Origin: Typha latifolia
Taxonomy: Eukaryota; Streptophyta; Magnoliopsida; Poales; Typhaceae
Assembly: GCA_019914945.1 (NCBI GenBank)
Contig: CM034101.1
Location: 14,457,188 to 14,521,187 of the forward strand
Length of the DNA: 64,000 nucleotides
Reading direction: 5' to 3'
The notes beneath the pieces were generated by a model. That model was not told the DNA's origin. It made no database searches and worked only from the letters and a program-made list of their open reading frames with translations. Every line of letters starts with the position of its first letter. The stretch's first letter is position 1. Of this stretch, positions 49,661 through 62,700 are shown one piece after another. The position numbers and the translations under genes were made by a program.

Positions 49661-50895
49661 TAGTGGGTAAATTACCAGTACCAAACATGCAATATATTAG
49701 TATCATTATGGGAATAAGAGTGGCAGCTGAGGCAATTTGCTGAGAGTACAGAAGACAAGGTCAATGGTATTAAAGAACACAAGTTGGAGGCTTTGATAGC
49801 CACCCCACTGATATACTAGTCTCCAATTGTCTTGAGATTAAAAATAACAAGTTGCTGAAGGCTGAAGCTTTTGCCTTTTTACATGGAAAGCACAAAGATA
49901 GTGTTAAGATTTCTTTTAGTATTTGCATCTTTCTGAGCAATTCAAAGTTGATGAGTCTACTTGTATCAGTTTTGTGTGGCAGGTCAAATCAATCAATGAG
50001 TTTACAATAAACAATCTTGTTAAGGTGGTATTAAATCTTCAATCGGTTCCTTCTCACACTAGCTTGATGGTAAGTTTCATTGATGAATTTATGAGTAAAT
50101 CATAAGAAAGTAATTTGAAAGTACTAGTCGGTGTTGTCAGTGTTTATTGAAGCAAACATGTTACTTTCGATCTAGTAGGATGTATCGGTGTCCTCCGATA
50201 TGATCTTTTCTTGCTGATGGACTCCTGCACAAGTTTAGATTTGTTTACTCTGATGAACCAATAAGAAATATTTTGTCAGCTATAAATATTGCATTGAGAT
50301 TAAGCTCTTTGGTTTAATTTAAAGGTAATGGATATGGAAAGAAAATGACCAAAAGGACAAACATATATGCATTTTGCTTTCAACTCCAGTGGCATTTAGA
50401 ACTTCAAGTGTAAGCATTGCCAGGGGCTTGGTCCCTTTTTAGAGCTATAAAAGCAGCCCCAAGCTTACTTGTGACATTGTGGTGCAGGCTTGGATTAACT
50501 ATCAGAAGACAAGGTTAGTGCTCCTTTGCAACTCTAAAATTTTCAGCAAGCCTTGTGCCAGCAGACCATTTTCTGCAATTATCATAGGAGATGCTATCAA
50601 AGTTATAAATGCTTGGACCAACTGTCAGGATGAATTTATCAAAGTTAAAAATGGATGGAAAGGATGCAGATGAACACCGCAATTTTCTTGAAGTAATAGA
50701 TGATTAAGTTACCAACGATGTTGCATTTTGGAGCAAATCTCTGCATCTGACCAAAATTTTGAGGAAAAAAAAAAGAAAGCAAATGAATTGGATATGTTAG
50801 TAATAATCTTTTAATCTTTTTTCTCTTTTCAAGCAGGTGATTGGAGAATTCTGTATACTTAGACTCCAGTGATCTTTAACAACATTTTGATTGAA

Positions 50896-53800
50896 ATGGA
50901 AGAAAACTATATCTTCTTGTGGTCCACTTTGGTTGCTATTATACTCTTTTTCAATTTTTTTCTGTTGTTGAAACGGAATCAAAATGGAAGAATTGCCATG
51001 AAACTACCACCTGGAGGAAGAGGTTGGCCTTTAATAGGTGATAGCCTTCAGTGGTATAAGGCCGTTGTAAGCTCACATCCGCCAAGATTTGTTGAAGAAC
51101 AGGTGAAGAGGTATGTGGGCACTTCATTTGATACAACTATTGACTATTAGTTTGAGAATGGATTATTTATTTATCAATTGAATTTATGCAGGTATGGAAA
51201 AATATTTACATGCAACCTCTTTAGGAGACAAGCTGTAGTATCAGCTGATCCGATGTTCAACCGATTCATTATGCAAAACGAAGGGAAATTATTCCAATCA
51301 TGCTATCCAAAATCGTTCCGCGATTTGGTTGGCATGAATGGAGTGATTGTATCACAAGGAGAACAGCAGAGGAAGCTTCATGGGATTGCTACAAGCATGG
51401 TGAAATTGGAGAAGCTCAATTCAAAACCTGGCTTCTTAGGAGATGTCCAGAAAGTTATGCTTCAAACAACAAATGCTTTACAGGATAACCAGGTTGTAAT
51501 CCTTCAAGATATCTGCAGGAAGGCAAGTGTAGAACCAAAACTTATTGAACTAATTATAGTCTAACTATATACAAAGGAAAAAAGAAGCCTCTATTTAAAG
51601 ACTGAATTTTATTTTATAGGTAATATGATCTGGTTTTTTTGAAGGTGGCCATTAGTCTGATGGTTAATCAGTTGCTTGGAGTAACTACCGAATCCGAGAT
51701 CGATGAGTTATCCCAACTGTTTTCTGACTTTGCAGATGGTTGCCTCTCTATTCCTATCAAATTGCCTGGATTTGCATATCACACTGCAATGAAGGTGACT
51801 GGCCTATCTTCCTGTGTGGATTTCCTTCATTTTTTATTCTCATGCTATCTTCAACTGTTGTTTCGCTTGCTGTACTATAAGAGTAGCCGATGCGATTCTG
51901 CTTTAACTGATTAGAAATCTAGTATCATTTGTCTTATTTTTTTCAATTATTTGACAAGTACAACCTTCATGCACGCGGTGGACTAAAGTCACTAAACAAA
52001 CAAGATTGTTAAGTAGTTGTCTAGCTTCCTGAATGCGTATCAGAGAAATGTCTCATTCTTATGATTAACATGGCAGGCCAGGGAAACTATAGTTAACAAG
52101 ATCAAGAATATAGTGGCAGTCACAAGGGTGCAATCCAAATCAGCAGCAGGCAATGGGGTTCTTGGGAGACTAGTGGAGGAGGAGAATCTGCCAGATGACG
52201 TTGTAGCGGACTTTATAATTAACCTACTCTTTGCGGGGAATGAGACGACAGCTAAAACAATGCTCTTTGCTGTCTATTTCCTAACACATTGCCCTAAGGC
52301 ACTAGAGCAGCTACTGGTAAGGATAGCTACTTCCAGTAGTCATGCCTCTATAAGCTCTGCAGTTTACTCCATGGTGTCTAGCTTCTAAATGATACAAATC
52401 TGCAAGTGACAATTGAACTTAATGAGAAGTTTCAAATTTCACTTCTTCTGTTTCCATCTTTTCTTTTTTAACAGGATGAGCAGGAAAGTATTAGAAGAAT
52501 GAAACATGGAGACATGCTTGTGTGGGAGGACTACAAAGCCATGACATTCACACAATGTGTATGATCTCAGGAACTAAACTTTATCTTTTATTCAGTATTC
52601 CTGTTAACAGAAGAAGTCAAAATCAGAAAAAGTAGATTTAAGGAACCCAGTTCTCCTTCTCTTATCCGCTTCATATATTGACTCGCACATATTCTGTGGA
52701 ATTCTTAAGAGTTACGTTGCACAATAGATAACACAATAACTTCATGTATGGTAGTCTCATGTGCCAATAAGCATCGCAAGATTTTGCAGGTAATTGATGA
52801 GACCCTGAGACTTGGGGGTGTTGCAATTTGGTTAATGAGGGAGGCAAAAGAGGATGTTGAATATCAAGGTAAAAGACTCTCATACTAGTATATCTTCTTT
52901 TACTATGTCGTTTCATGTCTGCTTTACCATCTACTTGTAGTATCAGCATATTGTTTTGATGACTGTAGAAGTAGGTATCTATGAAAAAGGTGAGGAGTTT
53001 GATATGTAGGTTTATTAGTAACTTTGTTCTTGGAGAAAGGTTTTCCATAGAGACCACAAAGAATTGGCTTGGCACATAATGCTGGGAATTTATGATCTTA
53101 GGAGAGGTAGATCTGTAAACACTACATTGTGGCTTTTATCAGCATGTTATCCAGAATCTTAATATGAGAAAAGAAATCAAGGTGTAATGGAACAAAACAC
53201 ATATAAAGGGACTCAAAATGGCCAAATGAATATTAGCATTTTTTTTAATCTTATGACATGGCTGTTATGACCTTAACCAAATAGAACCTTAAGCTAATTT
53301 GCTTCTTATCCGACATATTTCAGATTTTATTGTTCCAAAAGGGTCATTCGTAGTTCCCTTCCTCTCAGCTGTTCATTTGGATGAGAATATATATCCTAGG
53401 CCTTTAAGTTTCAACCCTTGGAGGTGGATGGATCAAGAGAATAAGGTCAGTAATATCTATAATAGTCCATCATATATATATATATCTTGTTGTAGTACTA
53501 CTTAAAACTATATTCGGATGTATAAAATATGTAAATTACTAACATCTTTTCTCTATTTTATGGTTCCATAGGAGAAGAGAAATTGGAGAAGTAGCTCACT
53601 TTACACACCTTTTGGAGGCGGCGGTAGACTATGCCCAGGGGCTGAACTAGCTCGACTTCAGATTGCGTTATTTCTGCATCATTTCCTTACCAAGTACAGG
53701 TGTATATCCTCACCCTCTTTCATCTGAATGTTGAAAATCTTATAGTGTAGTACATTTGATATGCAACATCTAGGAAGAATTTTGAGATCTGAAGCTATGT

Positions 53801-53956
53801 TCATGCAAATGCTTACTGCTTTATTTGAACAATCTGAATCTGAATAGGTGGATTCAGCTCAAGAACGACCGCGCATCATTCTTCCCTTCAGCTAGGCTAG
53901 TAAATGGATTTCAAGTCCGCCTCTTCAAGAATTCGGAGACAGCTCCTGCACATTGA
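50896..53956 (+). CDS. CYP724B: Cytochrome P450, CYP724 (brassinosteroid C-22 hydroxylase type)
   Basis: Nine exons join to 485 residues: 50896-51110, 51192-51522, 51645-51794, 52077-52316, 52475-52558, 52790-52868, 53324-53445, 53572-53699 and 53848-53956. An N-terminal ER anchor (YIFLWSTLVAIILFFNFFLLL) precedes the proline hinge LPPGGRGWPLIGDSLQWYK. The I-helix reads LLFAGNETTAKT (residues 283-292). The ExxR pair is Glu344-Arg347 (DETLRLGG), and the heme loop PFGGGGRLCPGAELARLQ has Cys428. GWPLIGD, NGVI, VIDETLRLGG and GAELARLQIALFLHHF place it in the CYP85 clan, nearest CYP724. Rice CYP724B1 (D11) acts with CYP90B in C-22 hydroxylation of brassinosteroid precursors. CYP90 members are the main alternative. 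Intron 2 has a GC donor. The ATG has a good context (gaaATGG). The gene looks intact. Confidence 0.88.
51523..51644 (+). other. GC-AG intron (intron 2 of the P450 gene)
   Basis: The donor is GGAAG|GCAAGT and the acceptor ttgaag|GTGGCC. Only this choice keeps CRK joined in frame to VAISLMVNQ. The nearest GT, 4 bp downstream, shifts the frame with either available acceptor. The site matches the strong consensus of natural GC-AG introns. Confidence 0.85.
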
Positions 53957-54043
53957 CTTCCATTCTACTTCTCTAGTAGTTTGAAGACTTTCAGTATATA
54001 CAAAGAATGCTGAAATATTATGCTCTCTAGTTAAGTGGGACTG

Positions 54044-54099
<56 letters not shown>

Positions 54100-55377
54100 A
54101 GTTAATACATAGTAGTGTAATAATACATTGGCAGGATCTTGTAATCAGAAAAATGGCACTATTAATATGTATCTCCTTTTTCTACAATCTGATCCCTTTC
54201 CTTTTCTTTTGTCTGGATGAAAACAACTTAGCACTTGAATTGTATTTGGCGAAGTTATACCGCCTTCCGAAATAGGGCACTTCGCACGCTTTCATCCTGA
54301 CAGTTCCTAGACTAAATGTAACATATCAATCCATCATGACCCTTTCTATGACAACAGTATGAATATGAACCAACAAACATGTAAACTGGAGCTAGAACAA
54401 ATGAAAAATTTTTAAGAAAAAGAACTGCTGATGAAAAAAATCTTCTGAGGTTTGGAAGTGTTGCTTAACAGAGATTTACTACACTGCAAGTCATATATCT
54501 TATGATGAGATGTATCAAACAGTGAGGTCTAATGTGATCAGGGTTAAAGGGAGAAAGAAACAGAGAAGTTAAAAGAAGAGTCTTGAGCTTGTGAAATAGT
54601 AATTTCGAAATTGATTTGCTATAGAAACTCTGCATATAATTCACCTTACTGATTTATTATCTTCATATATTAAAACTTTTACTCTTGTCTAGGAGTGGAA
54701 ATGATGAGATATGAAGAACTTTTAGAGTTAATTACATCTTGATTCTCTCAACTATCATTCTAAATCGCTTTCATCCTCTCAAAAAATAAAAACTAAAAAA
54801 TTATATAAAAAAAATAGGCAAATACACCTCCTAAACTATTTAAACATATTGCTAAGCCTCTTATGTTAATATTTTACAAATAATGCTGATAAAAATGATC
54901 TTAAAAATTTGACCAATTTAATAGACGGACAAAAGTACTCTCATATTTCTTTGAGATACTACTTTTTAGTGATCTTTATGACAATTTATCTAGATAGTAA
55001 ACTTTTAATCGATCTTTATATTTTTTCTAACAAAATTTCTAATGGAGGGTCAAATGTAATTAACCCTAACCCTACAAATAATGATAGTTAACGGATAGCA
55101 AATATTCAGATATAGAACCCGATCCCCTCTACTCGAGTCAGGTATAAATTCGACCCGAATCATGTCAACATCCAATTCAAACCCGATCCGGATCCGCTAC
55201 CAGCATCACCCCACGACTACGAAGGTTCGAGATTTTCGATAAGGCCTCCGCGAAGGTTTCTTCGTGTTTTTCGAAACCTAATCGGAGTTCATTTGGGATA
55301 TAATTTATCCTTAATCTTTGTCGCTCTGAAGGAGAGGAGGCGATTGAGATTAGGGTTTTGCTTTGCGATCGGTGTCA
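53957..55377. other. Intergenic, AT-rich
   Basis: Holds a long TA microsatellite in the P450 3' flank. At 55.10-55.20 kb CCCGATCC/CGGATCC-like words suggest a worn transposon end. No gene was recognised. The leader of the next gene begins near 55240. Confidence 0.5.
54046..54097. repeat. TA microsatellite
   Basis: About 26 uninterrupted TA units, the longest dinucleotide run in the window, about 90 bp after the P450 stop codon. It probably lies in or next to its 3' untranslated region. Confidence 0.95.
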
Positions 55378-58001
55378 ATGGCGGGGCGAGAGGTTCGAGA
55401 ATACACCAATCTCAGCGACCCCAAAGGTACCAAAATCGATCCCTTGGTTTCTTTTTGTTTGAGTTATTTGTAAGTGTTCGGAGTTAAAGCTTTATGGGGA
55501 TCTTTGGATGAGCTGGATTTGGTTGAAGTGATGCCTTTGTGTTGGTTTTCTGTGGAATTTGGTAGATAAGAAATGGGGAAAGGGGAAGGATAAGATTGAC
55601 GACGAAGACATCACTTTCCAACGCATGGTAGCAAAGGTTAGCGAATCGGCTCTTCTATTGCTATTTTTTAAAAATTTATTGTCTTTTTGATGTTTCTGAT
55701 AAGCTTAGTTAGTATGTGCTGGAAGATACACTTGATTGTTATCCATCTTTCTTTTTCTTTTTTATGGTCTACTCTCACAATAATGTCTTGATGCAGTAAC
55801 TATATAGGAATTATGTCTCATTGGAATAACCTTGAACTATGCATTGTTTTTTGTTATGTAACTGGAGTCATAGTCTTATATGTAGGTTTCCTTTTTCTGA
55901 CATTTCTGCCTGTTGGGCAATTCAAGTTTCACCTTGGAATTAATCCCAGGGGAGTCCGAAGTACTTGCAGTTATACTTTTGGTCTAAAAATCAGTTGCCC
56001 AAAAGGTTGCAATAGCGGGATGATACTAGAAATAATTTGTACCAACTAAATCTTACTGATACATGGCATATCCTTTCTAGGATTAGAGCTCCACGGAATA
56101 GGATAATATTAGATGGCAAGGAATAATCTATTGCGTCCTGTTGATTGTCTTTTATTTGTGCAATCACATACTCTCAATGGATTCTGATTTTCTACGCATG
56201 AACAATTATATAACCCTGATGACCATATAGGGTCTTCCTGCCTTATCTTTTGTATTTTTTGCTCTTGTAGAGTTTGGAATAAGTCCTGGATCCCTGGCAT
56301 TCAACAGATACATGATGGTTTCATGTAGTAATTATTGCCCTCTTTATAGAAAACTGAAAGATGAAAAAAAAAAACATGATTAAAGTGGTTGTAATCAGAT
56401 ATTTTAACAGCATTTTGTCAAATCTATCTTTTCTTTTGTTCTGGGAAATTTTGGTGGTTTGGTGGGTTGATTTTGATTAACTAGGGACTAAAATGATCAT
56501 TTGATATCTCTCGGGAGGTTTCTTTTATTGCATTTAAATTTCATCTGAATGTCTTGGAGAAACAAAGCATAATGGAGAGTGGATTGTGGAGAAACAGTAT
56601 TCGCGCTTCAATGCTAATTGCTAAACTGCTAATAGTAGCTTGAAAGTCCATACTTGATAATTAGATTATGTTATATATTTCATTTATTATAAGTTAAGTC
56701 TAGTTACTGCACTGGTTTAATGGTGCCACTGAGATGAAGATCACTTCGTGCTTGAGATATTATTTTATGCATCATTCAGCCTTCTTGCATCTACCGGTAA
56801 CTTTGAAAAGTTTACTGTGGGTTTGGTTTTGTAAACATGAATTGTACTAAATGGGTTAAATAACTTTACCTGCCAATTATCTAAGCCCTCTCTTGCTTGA
56901 TTTTTCTTTAATCCTATTTGACATCAGTTCTCGGAGGCTCTTTTAGATATTCGTCATTCTCATCACTTAAGTTATACTTTGTGTGACCTTATATTGTTGC
57001 GAAAAGGATATGACCATAATATTGTTGTTGATAGTAATCTATGGCACATAGTTGTTGCTTGTACGTGAAATAGGTTGTTGCATAAGTTCTCTTTACCTGG
57101 CCTTTGAAATATTCTTCTAGTAAGGCACATTTAAGTTCTTTGAGATATAGTGTTCTGATAACATGCCCCGGCAGGGATATTGGCATCTCCCATTGGGGCT
57201 GTTGATGCTAATAGATGCAGGAGGTTGCTGGTGAACGTGGAGGTTACCTTCATGGGCGAGGAGGTACTTTGCTCCTCTTATTGTTAACATTATCTATGTA
57301 CATTGTCTTGTTAACTTTTTTATCCTTTTACCCTTCAGCTTTGGACAGTGATGACTTGCTCTACCTGAAAGAACAAATGGAAGCTGAGGAAGATGCTGAA
57401 CGTCTTCTCCGCAGGACTGAAAAAAGGGCTTTTGCTGCTTTTAAAATATCCTTTTGATGTTTTGACTGACCATTATGAGCATCTATTTTATGATTTTGCC
57501 CATTTAAATACTATTTGCTTTCTTAACTTGTATTCTACAAAGCAGCAATTTTAGCAGATTCCACGCCTGCTTCACTGCCGCTACCTCTTCGTGTTGAACC
57601 CAAACCTAAAAGTAGTATCAGGTAATTCACACTTAATCTTTGCAATTTGCTACTACTATTTTTCTTAACATTACTGCTTCTTTATGTGCAGGCAGCAAGA
57701 CCTCTTGAAGAATATCGTGGAAATTAAACCAAAGAGACAGAGGCTCAGCAGCCCTTCTGATTTAGTAGAGAGTGATAAACCAATTGCAAACCATGAAGAG
57801 TGCTTAAAAAAAGTCCAACCTTCTGACGAGCGATCAAGCACATCTTTGGGTGCTCCAGTTCCATCACATAGGATCCCCGCGCAACAAACAGCAACAAACA
57901 TTTCGCCTTCAAAACCAAGCGGAAATGTGGGGGTTGCCAAACCACAGAATGCTGTTGGAAGCTTGTTAGGTTTATCCTATGAGAGTTCTGATGAGGATTG
58001 A
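55378..58001 (+). CDS. Small charged, probably nuclear plant protein of unknown function
   Basis: Six exons join to 222 residues: 55378-55426, 55566-55636, 57215-57263, 57339-57445, 57539-57621 and 57692-58001. The start is MAGREVREYTNLSDPKDK, then KWGKGKDKIDDEDITFQRMV and GERGGYLHGRGALDSDDL. A charged helix likely to form a coiled coil follows (LKEQMEAEEDAERLLRRTEK, FAAFKKAAILAD). The C-terminal half is disordered, rich in Pro, Ser and Lys with a basic PKRQRL nuclear-localisation-like patch. It ends GSLLGLSYESSDED. I recognise it as a conserved single-domain plant protein without a known role. The acidic SSDED end after a short hydrophobic patch resembles a peptide docking motif; this is inference. 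Intron 4 is a U12-type AT-AC intron, and choosing it restores FAAFKKAAILAD exactly. Intron 2 is about 1.6 kb. Confidence 0.85.
57446..57538 (+). other. U12-type AT-AC intron
   Basis: The intron is 93 bp. Its 5' end ATATCCTTTT matches the U12 donor consensus. A branch-site element TTTCTTAAC at 57519-57527 is one base from the TTCCTTAAC consensus and sits 11-12 nt before the terminal AC (tattctAC|AAAGCA). Phase 0 is kept (TTT AAA | AAA GCA). No GT-AG pair nearby would join these exons in frame. Confidence 0.9.
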
Positions 58002-58725
58002 ACTAGGATTCTGGAGGAGACCAGGCACGCAGTTTTGTTGTATATTTTAATTTGCTTTTCTACCTTGCTAGTTTGCCTAAACATAATGGTCTTGGTTGGA
58101 TCGAGGTCATGAAATATGTACAATGAATTTTGTTTTGGATGCTTAATTATTGAAATCAGAAATTTGGTCTATGCTAAAATGAAAATTTATTTTACTTTCC
58201 GCACAATAAATTGCAACTGCATTGCATCAGCCAGAGTATATTCAGATTGGATATCATATCTTACAATTTTCATAAACCAGGTGTCACCTCTCAAAAAGGA
58301 TTGGAATGAAATGATTCCGCTCGAGCTACAAATATGTGCACAGGTTTCTTGTGTGTGCAATGTTTTTAAAGAGAAAAAGAGAAAGATACATCAGCCTGTA
58401 GAAGCTTCTGCTAATTCCACAGCAGCAGCGGACAACGAGATACTGAAAAAAAAATTTGGAGCACTTCTTCAGAACAACTCCAGAGCACTTGTTGAATCTT
58501 TCTGAACCTCCAAGTCCTCACTGAAATTCATTGAAACGCTACTCGAAAACAATAAAACATTGTCAAAACCTATTCAGAATATAACTCAATACAGAATAAA
58601 ACATTGTCAAAACACGCAATATAACTCTATACAGAAGCAGGTCTAAATGTACATAATTTGTCCATTCCGAAATGTTTTAACACAAAACTTGTAGCCCTGT
58701 CACCATAGGGTTTCTTGCGTATACT
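58002..58725. other. 3' flank of the charged-protein gene
   Basis: Includes an imperfect repeat of aataaaacattgtcaaaac (near 58550 and 58595). The 58116-58505 ORF contains a lysine-rich stretch but shows no recognisable domain or splice logic. Confidence 0.45.
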
Positions 58726-59789
58726 CAGGGTTGTAAATGAGCTGGTTTCTTCTTTTTACCACAACCAGCTGGCCTGGCCTGCTAGGACCCGCATCTGCAG
58801 CTGTGGAACGGATCTCCGTACAGAACTCGTGCCTGCTCCTCGACCTCTATCTCTGCCTTTACCTCTTCCCTGACTTCTTCCCCTACCGTGGGGAACCATA
58901 GGCTCCTCCTGTTGTAATACTCCCTGACTGCCTGAATTTGGTTGGAAGGGAGACGAGGATAGCGATCCCCTCAACTTGTGAGGAAGAGGCACGAAAGCGA
59001 TATCTGATAGTGCCCGCCCATCAACCATCCTCATTGCTCTTTCACACAAGGAAGCAATATCTGATAGTGCTGCTCTCCCTACTGCACCACTTCAGCAATC
59101 AGGCATGGCCATGCTTCTCAGCCTGAAAAAAAGGAAAAAAAAAAACATTGTTGAAAAAATGGAGCCAATAATCTAATAATGGCATTTTATAATATTGAAA
59201 AGTGTGTCCGACTTTGCATACCACTGACCATCCTAGATCCACAGGGAGAAGATCGCTGTTGAGGCGAGAAGGTGCAGGCGACCGAGAGACTGCATTGCCT
59301 CTAACTGCATGAGGCACTGCATCATTGTTAGTCCATTTAAGTGGAGGTGGAGAACGAGGAAACTCTACATCCTCATATGAGTCTTCATCTGAGTCCTCAT
59401 CTGTGTCAGCTTCCAGCAGCGCATCAATGTCATCTTCGCTACTAGTAGTGTCCACTAAGTCATTGGTCATGCACACATCATATAATTGCTCATTTTCCGC
59501 CGCTTAATAATGGCAGTTGCATCACTATCAGTCTCGTAGTATTGACCCAATTTTGCACCAGTTTATCGTGTAGATTGCTTGACAGCCGGCTGACTTGGAC
59601 TGGCAAGAAATTGCTTCATCTGCATATGCAAACTACTCACCGGTCTATGTGCTGCCGGCTGACTTGGAGCATCAGCAGATCCAGATGCATGGGGTAGCGA
59701 AGTTTTCTGACTGCGTAGAGGAGAAACCAACACTTGCTTGAGAGCATTCCAACTTCGTAGAGCCTATTCTTGGGGAATTAATTAGTCTC
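58726..59789 (-). mobile_element. hAT-like transposon remnant (terminal end and transposase tail)
   Basis: Starts with cagggttgtaaatgagctgg, a typical plant hAT terminal repeat that resembles the right end of the element at 37.8-38.7 kb. On the minus strand coding fragments run towards this end. One at 59476-59220 has an acidic stretch (SSEDDIDALLEADTDEDSDE) followed by VEFPRSPPPLKW. Another at 59049-58756 ends in an RG-rich tail (GRGRSQGRGKGRDRGRG). Such acidic and RG-rich C-termini occur in hAT transposases near the element end. The fragments are split by a possible intron and stops. The other end is hidden by the LINE insertion at 59790. Confidence 0.5.
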
Positions 59790-62700
59790 TTTTTTTTTTT
59801 TTTTTTGATAATAAGAGCTATATTAAGCTGGCTTAACGCCCAAGTGGGGTTAAGGCGTCGAACGTTAGGCAGTTACAAAGTTCCGCGGGAATGGGGTCCC
59901 CCGGCCTTAGCCGGACGGAGCGCGACGCAGCCTTGCCCCGTTTGGCCGCCCAGTCAGCCGCACGGTTGGCTTCTCTGTATGTATGGGTGAGGCGATAGTT
60001 TGGGAGAGAGCCGAGCAGTGATTTGCACTCGGCAACTAGGTTTCGGAGCTTCCAGGGGCAGCCGAGCTCCGACTTCATGATCCGCACCAGCTCGAGAGAA
60101 TCGGTTTCTACCACCACCTGTCCTTGGTCACTAGCTAGGACTAGCCCGAGCCGAAGGGCCATACCCTCGGCTTGTAATGCCGAACCTGCCGGCGTGGGCT
60201 CCCAAGCTACCTGCAGGAGCGCGCCGTCTGCCGACCTGAGCACAACTCCTACTCCCGCTTGGTAGTCGCCCGGTGCGTGGGCGCCATCCACGTTCACTTT
60301 GGTCCAGCCAGGGGGTGGGGCCACCCATCTACATTCGTTCCGTGGCCTAGTGGGCTTAAGCGTTTGCCGGATTGGTTTGGCGTAGTCCCGAGCGAGTTGC
60401 ACCGCCCTGCGAACTGCCGTTTTCGCCGTGTCGTTTTCTCCTCGGAACACCCGTGCGTTCTGCTGTTTCCACACCGTCCAGAAGGTTGCCGCGATTAAGG
60501 CTTTGCATGCAGGGTCCTGTGTTTCGTCGTAGAGCCAGTTTGCTCCGACGTGGCTCGTCTCAGTTGGTGTCCAGGCTTGCTCCTGTGCTAGCAGGGCCCA
60601 CACTTCCAACGCGTATCTGCATGAGAAGAATAGGTGGTCTGTCGTCTCCGGGTGGATGCCGCACAGGGCGCACTTCTCGTCTGGCCCGATGCGAAGCCCA
60701 TACAGGTAGGCGCGGGTGGGCAGTCTGCCCCAGCAGAGCTTCCATATAAACAGGTGTACCCGCGGAGCCAACGGGAGCTGCTGCCACAGCGCTCGCCACC
60801 CTTCCCAGTTGGGCTGGCTGCCGGGTTGAAGGTGGGTGTAGATGGACTTAGCGCGTGGCTCTCCTTCCCGGTGTGGCCACTAAATCCATCTGTCTGGCTC
60901 TTCGGTCCTTATCGATAGAGCCGAGGTGATTTCGAAGGCTAGGTCCGACCCGGCGTCAGACAGTAGTCTTTCGCTTGGCCAGCCCTTCAGGTCGCTCATT
61001 AGCAGCTTCTCGTCCAGCAGGCTAGGGTGCATGCAGCGCGGTTGCCGAGTCCACGGTATTGGAGTGATCCACGGGTCTATGGCTGCCCGTGTTGATCGGC
61101 CGTTGCCCACCAGCTTGCGGCAACCTGCTCGCAAGTTAAGGCAGTTCTGGTTAGGGCCCGCCATACCCAGGAGGCCTTGGGAGGCGTGCTCGGATCCCAT
61201 GGGTTTAGCACCCCATATTTTGCCGTAAGGATGCGAACCCATGGTTTATCTGCCTGGTTCAGCACTTGGAAGAGCAGCTTCCCGGCGAGTGCCGTGCGGG
61301 CCTGCGTGAGCTTTAGGATGGCCAGGCCGCCTTCTTCCTTAGGGCGCGTAGCTGTATCCCATCCGATGAGGTGCATACCACGTCTGTTGCCATTTTCCCA
61401 TAGGAAAGCTCTGGCTTTCTTGGTGATGGCTTCCAGAACGAGTCCCGGCAACCAAGTGCTGCCCATCTAGTATGCGGGGATCGCTAGCATGGTGGCCTTG
61501 ATGAGCGTGAGCCTGCCGACCATCGAGAGTACCCCTCTTTTCCAGCCCGCTAGCTTCTTCGCCACCCGATCGACTAAGTGACTGTGTTCCTTCACCTTGA
61601 TGCGTTGGCCTGAGATTTGGACACCTAGGTAGGTGAAAGGCATGCAGGCCAGTCGGAGTCCAAGGGAGTTGCAGATTATCTCCTTCTCTTCCGGTTTGAT
61701 CCATTGTGGCAGGAAAAGCTCGGATTTATCGAGGTTTACCTTCTAGTTTGTCAGCCGGGAGTACTCCTCTAGGCAGTCGAGGATCGCCGACACGGTGAGG
61801 GGCGTGGCTTGTGCTGTGACCAGCAGATCGTCCGCATATAGCATATGAGTGAGCTGGACGTCCCCCGTTCTGAAGCCCTGAAGTTGGCCTGAAGCAGTCT
61901 TTTCGTTGAGCAGACTCGTCAGGTTTTGGGAGACCAGGATGAAGAGGTATGGCGATAGTGGGTCGCCCTGCCGTAGCCCGCGGTGTGGCAGCAGCCACTC
62001 TGTTTGCTGCCCGTTGATCTGGAATGCGAACCTCGGAGAGGTAACACAGGCCATGGTCCAGTTGCACCATTGCTCAGGGAAACCCATTCTAGTCAGCGTC
62101 TGGTGCACCGCTGCCCAACTGACGCGGTCGAAGGCTTTCTCCATGTCAAGCTTGAGCATCAACAACGGTGGCTCTCCTCTGTTGTGGTGCATCGAATGAG
62201 CTATTTCCTGGGCCGCCAATGTATTGTCTGAGATGCTTCGCCAATGCAATGAAGGCCGCTTGCTCCGGCCCGACTAGCCTGGGTAGGAGGGCTTTCATGC
62301 GCTCCACTAGGATTTTGGAGATGATCTTGTAGCTGACATTACACAACGAGATTGGGCGGAAGTCCTTTAGACAGGTGGGGCTATCCTTCTTCAGAATTAG
62401 GGTTACTAGGGTTCTGCCCCAGTGGTGGGGCAAGTTAGCATGGCGGAAGAAGTGGCTTATGGCTTCGTAGAGGCCGCTGCCCATGACATCCCAGAATTTG
62501 ATGTATACTTCCACCTGCAGACCATCTGGGCCCGGAGCTTTGCCCCGAGGGAGATTCCACAGGGCTTTTTTATTTCTGCCTCTGATACTGCTCCGGTGAG
62601 ATGCTCGGCTTCTTCTGGTGATATCCTAGGCAGGGATGGCCAGCTGGTGGGTTGCGATTCATTTGAACTTATCGGGCCCCATAATTTGCTGTAGAACGCG

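Larger units (their letters stand above)
48667..50895. other. Intergenic, AT-rich
   Basis: No gene was recognised between the plastid-protein pseudogene and the P450. It holds a GGGGCCT tandem repeat and one SINE-like segment, listed separately. The small ORFs at 49923-50105 and 50479-50673 show no family resemblance. Confidence 0.5.

Noticed and set aside
60023..61470. Several plus-strand ORFs across the LINE
   Set aside because: They are antisense shadows of the GC-rich ORF2.
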